Of a stretch of 64,000 nt of DNA, positions 58,817-64,000 are shown in pieces. Numbering within the stretch: the first letter of the stretch is position 1; every line of letters starts with the position of its first letter. Source of the DNA: Herbidospora mongoliensis (GTDB lineage Bacteria; Actinomycetota; Actinomycetes; Streptosporangiales; Streptosporangiaceae); assembly GCF_001570545.1 (NCBI RefSeq), contig NZ_BBXD01000014.1, positions 248,001-312,000 of the forward strand, in the 5' to 3' direction. Made by a program: the position numbers and the translations under genes. Under the pieces are notes generated by a model. The model was not told the origin of the DNA and ran no database searches. It was given only the letters and a program-made list of their open reading frames with translations.

Positions 58817-60417
58817 GCGGTCCCGCCCAGCCGGTCCAGGACGGTGCGGGTGACGTGCTCGACGAACCAGTCGCGGTGGATCAGGCCCGCCACCCATTCG
58901 GAGGTGCCGGAGTTGAAAACGGTCCCGTCGCCCCGGGTGAAGGTGGCCATCATGGCCGAGCCGTAGGTCGGCCGCCTGCTGCCGTCCTCCCGCTCGACCC
59001 ACTGGGAGTCGCGGTACTCCTCGATCGCCGCCGATCCGGGGTCGCCGAGCGGCACCGTGCCGCCGAAGTGGTCTTCCTCGTAGCGGACGGCGGGTCCCAT
59101 CGCGATGATCTCCAGGTTGCCGGGGGCGCCGTCCGCTCCGGTGGCGAAGGGCAGGCCGTCCTGGACGACATGGGCGCAGCCGTCGACCTCGAAGGTGGCG
59201 ATCCGGGCGGGGTGCCCGCCGAGGAGGTCGCCGTAGTAGAGGTCGGTGCCGGCCAGCGTCCAGTGCTCGGGCCGGTAGACCTGCAGGCCGCCGTGCCCGC
59301 GCGGGGCCGAGGCGCCGTAGCCGGCGTACACCCCGGCGAATCCGGTCAGGCCCATGGTGGCCGCGCCGGGGCGGCCGATGAGGGGGTGGTCCCAGTTCAG
59401 GGTGACCAGGTGCCGGTCGGCGGTGCCGAAGATCGGGTCGTCTTCCGGTACGTACTTGTGGCAGACCTGGGTGGCGCCCTCCATGCGGACCTGCCAGGCG
59501 AAGTTGGCGCCGAACCGGGCGACGTTGCCGCCTCGGCCGACCAGCTTGTCGATCGCGTCGCGCATCTTCCACGACCAGTATTCGTCGTGGCCGACCAGGA
59601 TCGCGCACTGGTAGCCGTCGAGGGCGGCGGGGTCGCGGTCCAGGTCGTTCTGGGTGAGGTAGTCCAGGTCGTAGCCCTGCTGCTCGGCCCAGACGGCGAA
59701 GGGCCGCTCGTAGGTGGCCCAGAACGCGTCGGCGTGGTGACGGCCGTAGTCGCGCAGCCGCGCCCACTCGTACACCGGATAGCGCGGTTCCCAGAACGGC
59801 GGCACGTGCTCCTCGTACCGGTTGCGCGGGGCCCCCGGCGGCTTGCGCAGGAACCCGCGCGACAGCGGGCGGTGCATCGAGAGCCGGGGCGAGAAGACGT
59901 CCACGGCCGGGTCGTCGCCGAGGCCTCGGTAGGCGTTGGCGCCGCCCCAGTCGTTGTAGGAGATCAGCGTGCTGGTGCTCAGGACGAGCGCGTACGGGGT
60001 GCGCCGGCCGGGGTCGGCGGAGCGGACCACGAAGAAGTGCTCGTTCTCGATGACCTTGCCGTCCAGTTCGGCTCGGATGACCAGCAGGTACATCGCCGAC
60101 GGCCAATCGCCCGGGATCGTGATGCGGGCGGTGACCGGCCAGCCGCACCCCTCGGCGTAGGCGTCCTGCGGCGTGTCCGGCGTGGTGCCCGGCAGGTCGG
60201 TATGCGTGTGCACGACTTCGGGGTGCGCGCCGTCGCGGATCACGGTGAGGGAGTAGCGGTCGGCCGTGGTGTACGCGGAGACCGCCACGGTCTCGCCCGG
60301 GTGGTAGGAGAAGCGGTCGGTGTAGCACCAGGCCTCCAGCCCCTCGCCGGTCGGTCGCGGGGACGGCCAGCCGTCGGGCGACCAGGCGTTGCGCGGGGTG
60401 GGGTAGGTTCCGCTCAT
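58813..60417 (-). CDS. N,N-dimethylformamidase large-subunit-like protein
   Basis: 534 residues from an ATG with GGAGAG 8 bp upstream. The sequence has an N-terminal beta-sandwich part ([20 protein letters not shown]) and a larger region with [60 protein letters not shown] and [20 protein letters not shown]. This resembles the C-terminal domain of dimethylformamidase beta subunits, an iron amidohydrolase, though no small alpha subunit is visible. Between the cupin and ureohydrolase genes with 4-bp overlaps. An amide- or formamide-cleaving role is likely but unproven. Confidence 0.7.
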   Translation of the reverse strand: MSGTYPTPRNAWSPDGWPSPRPTGEGLEAWCYTDRFSYHPGETVAVSAYTTADRYSLTVIRDGAHPEVVHTHTDLPGTTPDTPQDAYAEGCGWPVTARITIPGDWPSAMYLLVIRAELDGKVIENEHFFVVRSADPGRRTPYALVLSTSTLISYNDWGGANAYRGLGDDPAVDVFSPRLSMHRPLSRGFLRKPPGAPRNRYEEHVPPFWEPRYPVYEWARLRDYGRHHADAFWATYERPFAVWAEQQGYDLDYLTQNDLDRDPAALDGYQCAILVGHDEYWSWKMRDAIDKLVGRGGNVARFGANFAWQVRMEGATQVCHKYVPEDDPIFGTADRHLVTLNWDHPLIGRPGAATMGLTGFAGVYAGYGASAPRGHGGLQVYRPEHWTLAGTDLYYGDLLGGHPARIATFEVDGCAHVVQDGLPFATGADGAPGNLEIIAMGPAVRYEEDHFGGTVPLGDPGSAAIEEYRDSQWVEREDGSRRPTYGSAMMATFTRGDGTVFNSGTSEWVAGLIHRDWFVEHVTRTVLDRLGGTA

Positions 60418-60779
60418 TCTGCACTCTCCGGGATTCCGACGAAGATCTTCTCGGTGGCTTCGAGGGTGTGCCACCAGCCGTCGAACCCGGCCGGGACCAG
60501 GAACGACTCCCCGGCCCCGAACTCGCGCCGGCCGCCTTGGGTGTCCTCGATCGCCACCCGTCCGCGCAGCAGGACGCAGACCTCGTGATACGGCCAGTGC
60601 GGGATGCGCACCGAGCCGGGGGTGCCCTCCCAGGCTCCGGCCAGCGCGCCGGGGACCTCCAGGTGGGCCCGGTGCTCGACCTCGCGCCAGCCGGGGGAGA
60701 CCTCGGCGTAGTCGGTCGGGGGCGGGACCACGGTCACGCCGTCCCTCTTGGAGATCGTCTGGACGTCGAGAACTGTCAT
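60414..60779 (-). CDS. Cupin-domain protein
   Basis: 121 residues forming a single cupin barrel: [40 protein letters not shown] and [20 protein letters not shown]. The pattern resembles the EutQ-like/DUF861 cupins that accompany amidohydrolase or ureidoglycolate genes. It may be a small lyase or an accessory protein. Overlaps its neighbours by 4 bp on both sides. Confidence 0.82.
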   Translation of the reverse strand: MTVLDVQTISKRDGVTVVPPPTDYAEVSPGWREVEHRAHLEVPGALAGAWEGTPGSVRIPHWPYHEVCVLLRGRVAIEDTQGGRREFGAGESFLVPAGFDGWWHTLEATEKIFVGIPESAE

Positions 60780-61573
60780 AGCGGACGTGCCTCCTCAGCC
60801 GCGGACAGTGCCGGGCCGTCCATGCGCGGCGTGGCCGCGACCAGCGATCGGGTGTACTCGTGTTGTGGATTGCGCAGCACGTCGTCGGGCAGGCCGCGTT
60901 CGACGATCTCGCCGCGGTGCATGACCGCGAGTTCGTCGGCGACGTAGCGCGTCACGGCCAGGTCGTGCGAGATGAAGAGCATGGTCAGGTCGAGCCGGGA
61001 GCCGAGGTCGCGCAGGGTGTTGAGCACGGCCGCCTGGACGGAGACGTCCAGGGCGGAGACCGCCTCGTCGGCGATGAGCACCTCGGGTTCGACGGCGAGC
61101 GCGCGGGCGATGCCCACCCGCTGCCGCTGTCCGCCGGACAGGCCGCGCGGGCGGGCGTCCAGGACGTTCGCGCCCAGGCCGACCAGCTCCAGCAGTTCGA
61201 CGGCGCGGTCCGTGGCTGCGCGCCGGTCGGGGGCCCGGCGGTGCACCAGCAGCAGTTCGGTCAGGGTCCGCCGGACGGTGTGCATCGGGTTCAGCGCCGA
61301 GCCGGGGTCCTGGAAGACCATCTGGATCCGGGTGGCGTCGGCCCGGCCGCGCGGCGTGGGCAGCACCGCGCCGCCGAGGCGGACGGTGCCCGAGGCGGGC
61401 ACAGCGAGCCCCGCGATGACCCGTGCCAGGCTCGACTTGCCGCATCCCGACTGTCCGACCAGGCCCAGGGTCCGGCCACGCGGAATGGCCAGGCTGACGT
61501 GATCCACGGCAGACGGCCCGGACCGGTAGTTCACCACGATGTCGTCCACCTGAAGCAGCGGTGCGGCGCTCAT
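60776..61573 (-). CDS. ABC transporter ATP-binding protein, OppF type, importer 3
   Basis: 265 residues from an ATG overlapping the OppD-type stop. Walker A GQSGCGKS, Q-loop QMVFQDPGSALNPMHTVRRT, signature LSGGQRQR and Walker B VLIADEAVSALD, where Pro of the usual DEP is Ala. The chain ends soon after the ATPase domain, lacking the cysteine-rich extension seen in the DppF proteins of importers 1 and 2. Confidence 0.9.
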   Translation of the reverse strand: MSAAPLLQVDDIVVNYRSGPSAVDHVSLAIPRGRTLGLVGQSGCGKSSLARVIAGLAVPASGTVRLGGAVLPTPRGRADATRIQMVFQDPGSALNPMHTVRRTLTELLLVHRRAPDRRAATDRAVELLELVGLGANVLDARPRGLSGGQRQRVGIARALAVEPEVLIADEAVSALDVSVQAAVLNTLRDLGSRLDLTMLFISHDLAVTRYVADELAVMHRGEIVERGLPDDVLRNPQHEYTRSLVAATPRMDGPALSAAEEARPL

Positions 61574-62574
61574 ACGATCAGGGCCTTTCTGTCCAGCGGC
61601 GGCCCGCCGAGGTCCGCCACCCGCAGGCAGGCGCTCCTGGACGGCGAGCCGAGGACCGGGGCCAGGGCGTGCTCCAGTCCGGCGCAGGCGGGCAGGGCGT
61701 GCGCGCACCGGGGGGCGAACCGGCAGCCCTCCGGCCGCTCTCCCGCCCCGGGCTGACCGCCGGGGATGGCCGCGAGCGGCCGGTCCCTGGGGGTGTCCGG
61801 CGTCGGCATGGAGCGCAGCAGGCCCGCGCTGTACGGGTGGGTCGGCCGGGTGAAGACGTCGTCGACCCGGCCCGTCTCGACCACCTGACCGGCGTACATC
61901 ACCGCGACGCGGTCGCACAGCCGCCGGACGACCCCCAGGTCGTGGGTGACGAACACGATCGCCAGCCCGCGCTCGACGCGGATGCGGTGCAGCAGCCGCA
62001 GGATCTGGTCCTGGACGGCGACGTCCAGCGCGGTGGTCGGCTCGTCGCACAGCAGCACCGACGGCTCGGTGGCCAGCGCCATCGCGATCATGACGCGCTG
62101 CCGGAGCCCGCCGGAGAGCTGGTGCGGCCACATCCGGGCCTGCGCCTTCGGGTCGGGCATGCCGACCTCGGCGAGCAGGTCCAGCGCGCGGCTGCGGGCG
62201 GTACCGCGGCTCCAGCCGTATCGGGCGCGTGGCCCGGCGGTGACCAGGTCGCCGACCCGCATGGTGGGGTTGAGCGCGGTCATCGGCTCCTGGAAGATCA
62301 TGCCGATGCCCCGGCCGCGCGCCTCGGCGAAGCGGTAGGGCCGCAGCACGCCGTCGCGCTCCAGCTCAAGGGTGCCGCCGGCCTGGCGTACACCCTCGGG
62401 CAGCAGGCCGGTCACGGCGCGCAGGGTCAGGCTCTTGCCCGAACCCGACTCGCCGACCAGGCCGAACGCCTCGCCGTGGGAGACCTCGAAGCCGACGTGG
62501 GACACCGGCCGCAGCGGAGCCTCGGCCGAGCCGGTCTCCAGGACGAGGTCGCTGATCCGCAACAGGGTGGTCAT
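61570..62574 (-). CDS. ABC transporter ATP-binding protein, OppD type, importer 3
   Basis: 334 residues. Walker A GESGSGKS, Q-loop GMIFQEPMTALNPTMRVGDL, signature LSGGLRQR, Walker B VLLCDEPTTALD, and a C-terminal extension with GCRFAPRCAHALPAC. Partner of the OppF-type ATPase and the two permeases; coupled on both sides by 4-bp overlaps. Confidence 0.92.
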   Translation of the reverse strand: MTTLLRISDLVLETGSAEAPLRPVSHVGFEVSHGEAFGLVGESGSGKSLTLRAVTGLLPEGVRQAGGTLELERDGVLRPYRFAEARGRGIGMIFQEPMTALNPTMRVGDLVTAGPRARYGWSRGTARSRALDLLAEVGMPDPKAQARMWPHQLSGGLRQRVMIAMALATEPSVLLCDEPTTALDVAVQDQILRLLHRIRVERGLAIVFVTHDLGVVRRLCDRVAVMYAGQVVETGRVDDVFTRPTHPYSAGLLRSMPTPDTPRDRPLAAIPGGQPGAGERPEGCRFAPRCAHALPACAGLEHALAPVLGSPSRSACLRVADLGGPPLDRKALIV

Positions 62575-63416
62575 CGCTGCAGCCTCCGCTCAAGGCCGCC
62601 GGCGATGAGCCGTACGGCGACGCCGACGAGGATGATCGCCAGTCCGGGCATCACCGACACCCACCACTGGTTGCGCAGGAAGGGCTGTCCTTCGGCGATC
62701 ATCTGCCCCCACTCGATCCCCGGCGCCTGGATGCCCAGGCCGAGGTAGGACAGCGCCGCGAGATAGCTCAGCGCGAGCACGATGTCGGAGGCCGCGTAGA
62801 CCACGGCCTGCGGCAGGGCGTTGGGCAGGACGTGCCGCAGCAGGACCCGGGTGTGCCCGAGCCCGGCGGCCTGGGCCGCCCGCACGTAGTCGAGTTCCCG
62901 CAGCCGCAGCACCACCCCGCGGACGAGCCGGGCGTAGGTGACCCACGCGCCCACCGCGGCCCCCACCAGGAACGAGCCACCGCCCGGCCCGAGCAGGAAG
63001 ACCAGGACGATCAGCAGGATGTAGGACGGGAACGCCTGGATCAGGTCGGCCAGCCGCATGACCGCGGTGCCGAGCCAGCCCCGGGCATACCCGGCGAGGG
63101 CGCCGAGCACGATCCCGATCAAGGCCGGTATGACGGCGCCGAGCAGGGCCAGCGGGAGGTCGGTGCCGGCCGCGACCAGGACCCGGGCGAAGACGTCGCG
63201 GCCGAGCTGGTCGGTGCCGAACCAATGCTCGGCGGTGGGCGGGCGGAACCGGGCGGTCAGGTCGGTGAGTGCGGGATCGTGGCCGGTCAGCGGGCCGGCG
63301 GCGAAGCTCGCGGCCAGCAGGAGAGCCAGCAGCACCGCGCCGGTCAGCAGCGGTGCGGAACCGGAGCCGCGCCGGACCCGGCGGCGCCCGGGAACCTGGA
63401 CGAGGGCGACCATCAC
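62571..63416 (-). CDS. ABC transporter permease, OppC type, importer 3
   Basis: 281 residues; the GTG at 63416 overlaps the previous stop, and an ATG follows directly. N-terminal membrane segment (LTGAVLLALLLAASFAAGPL), then EHWFGTDQLGRDVFARVLVA and the coupling loop LDYVRAAQAAGLGHTRVLLR. Six predicted membrane helices. Typical of peptide/nickel-family permeases. Confidence 0.92.
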   Translation of the reverse strand: MMVALVQVPGRRRVRRGSGSAPLLTGAVLLALLLAASFAAGPLTGHDPALTDLTARFRPPTAEHWFGTDQLGRDVFARVLVAAGTDLPLALLGAVIPALIGIVLGALAGYARGWLGTAVMRLADLIQAFPSYILLIVLVFLLGPGGGSFLVGAAVGAWVTYARLVRGVVLRLRELDYVRAAQAAGLGHTRVLLRHVLPNALPQAVVYAASDIVLALSYLAALSYLGLGIQAPGIEWGQMIAEGQPFLRNQWWVSVMPGLAIILVGVAVRLIAGGLERRLQR

Positions 63417-64000
63417 ACCTCCACGCGCGGGTCGAGGAGGGCGACCAAGACGTCGCCGACCAGGTTGACCGCCACGACGGCCAGGGAGAAGACGAGGGTC
63501 AGGCCCTGGATGACGTTGAAGTCACGGTTCTGCGCCGCCTGGGTCAGGCTCAGCCCGAGCCCCGGCAGCCCGAAGGTGGACTCCACGACGACGGCGCCCG
63601 ACAGCAGCAGGGTCGTGAGGGCGGCCAGCAGCGAGACCGGCGGCACGGCGGCGTTGCGCAGCACGAACCTGCGGGTCAGCGTCCACCCCCGCACCCCGGC
63701 GGCCTGCGCGGCGGCGTGGTATTCCGAACGCCGTGCCTCCACGATGCCGCTGCGCAGGCTCGCCATCAGCACCGGCGCGACCGAGACGCTGAGGGCGAGA
63801 GCCGGTAGCACCGCGGCGCGCAGCACCGTGGCGGGGGTGTCGCCCCAGCCACCGATCGGGAACGCTCCAGTCGGCAGCGCCACGCCGGCCAGCAGGACGA
63901 TCCCCAGCCAGAAGGTCGGGACGCCGACGCCGAAGGCGGCCACCACGTTGATCAGCCGGTCGGCCAGGCCGTCGGGACGACGGGCGGCGAGCAGGGCCGT
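63413..64000 (-). CDS. ABC transporter permease, OppB type, importer 3, N-terminus beyond the right edge
   Basis: About 195 C-terminal residues are visible and the frame stays open to the window end. Membrane segments such as AAFGVGVPTFWLGIVLLAGV and LLAALTTLLLSGAVVVESTF, and the loop SEYHAAAQAAGVRGWTLTRR, mark a DppB/OppB permease, ending NLVGDVLVALLDPRV. The start and presumably the substrate-binding protein lie further right. Confidence 0.92.
   Translation of the reverse strand, partial: TALLAARRPDGLADRLINVVAAFGVGVPTFWLGIVLLAGVALPTGAFPIGGWGDTPATVLRAAVLPALALSVSVAPVLMASLRSGIVEARRSEYHAAAQAAGVRGWTLTRRFVLRNAAVPPVSLLAALTTLLLSGAVVVESTFGLPGLGLSLTQAAQNRDFNVIQGLTLVFSLAVVAVNLVGDVLVALLDPRVEV

Noticed and set aside
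1-64000. tRNA, rRNA, insertion sequences or prophage genes
   Set aside because: I looked for tRNA-like hairpins with TTCRA loops, transposase motifs with terminal repeats and phage genes, and saw none; a dedicated scan could still find a missed tRNA.

Overview
The window is high-GC DNA (roughly 70% by eye) with GTG starts, 4-bp stop/start overlaps, purine-rich ribosome sites, secreted multidomain hydrolases carrying ricin-type, CBM2 and CBM42 modules, and a SpoIIE-type phosphatase. This points to a filamentous soil actinomycete. Gene content resembles Streptosporangiaceae (Nonomuraea/Streptosporangium type), but that placement is inference. I found no rRNA, tRNA, CRISPR array, insertion sequence or prophage.

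Layout. (1) 1-6760: a leftward kynurenine operon (tryptophan 2,3-dioxygenase, kynureninase, kynurenine 3-monooxygenase, semialdehyde dehydrogenase, hydratase, acetaldehyde dehydrogenase) facing a divergent Lrp/AsnC regulator. It would convert tryptophan via 3-hydroxyanthranilate to central metabolites; the ring-cleaving dioxygenase, deaminase and aldolase are not in the window. (2) 6757-31015: a 24-kb catabolic island bounded by two HTH-cupin regulators, each beside a perfect inverted repeat. It holds two complete peptide-type ABC importers, two luciferase-like flavin oxidoreductases, a peptidase-SnoaL-RidA triple fusion, a hydantoinase/oxoprolinase A subunit with two tandem B subunits, an amidohydrolase, a SnoaL protein and a TIGR04076-type protein. 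The set suggests uptake and opening of a cyclic amide, hydantoin or lactam-like compound; it is the best candidate here for an undescribed system. (3) 31200-36016: a PAS/GAF/SpoIIE phosphatase and two secreted GH43-CBM42 arabinan-degrading enzymes, the first behind a LacI-type operator. (4) 36058-37691: a TerC/Alx membrane protein and a divergent small membrane ORF, each preceded by a candidate yybP-ykoY manganese riboswitch with the same ribosome-site-masking arrangement. (5) 37710-46337: an orphan histidine kinase, a frameshifted membrane gene, a 46-bp tandem repeat, a methyltransferase, a CBM2-GH6 cellulase whose linker is coded by a 13-copy hexamer, a lipoprotein, and an AraC/SRPBCC/DUF2306 group. 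(6) 46982-57469: two secreted CE1-type esterases with ricin-type domains enclose a zinc importer (znuACB), a small divergent ORF, a gene graveyard, MarR/YCII genes, an alpha/beta hydrolase, an SDR, an IclR regulator and an aldo/keto reductase. (7) 57842-64000: a leftward operon with an Opp-type ABC importer, a cupin, a dimethylformamidase-large-subunit-like protein and an agmatinase-type ureohydrolase; its upstream end lies outside the window.

Start codons were chosen from ribosome-site spacing and overlaps and often differ from the longest reading frame. Family names rest on motif recognition by eye, without database searches.
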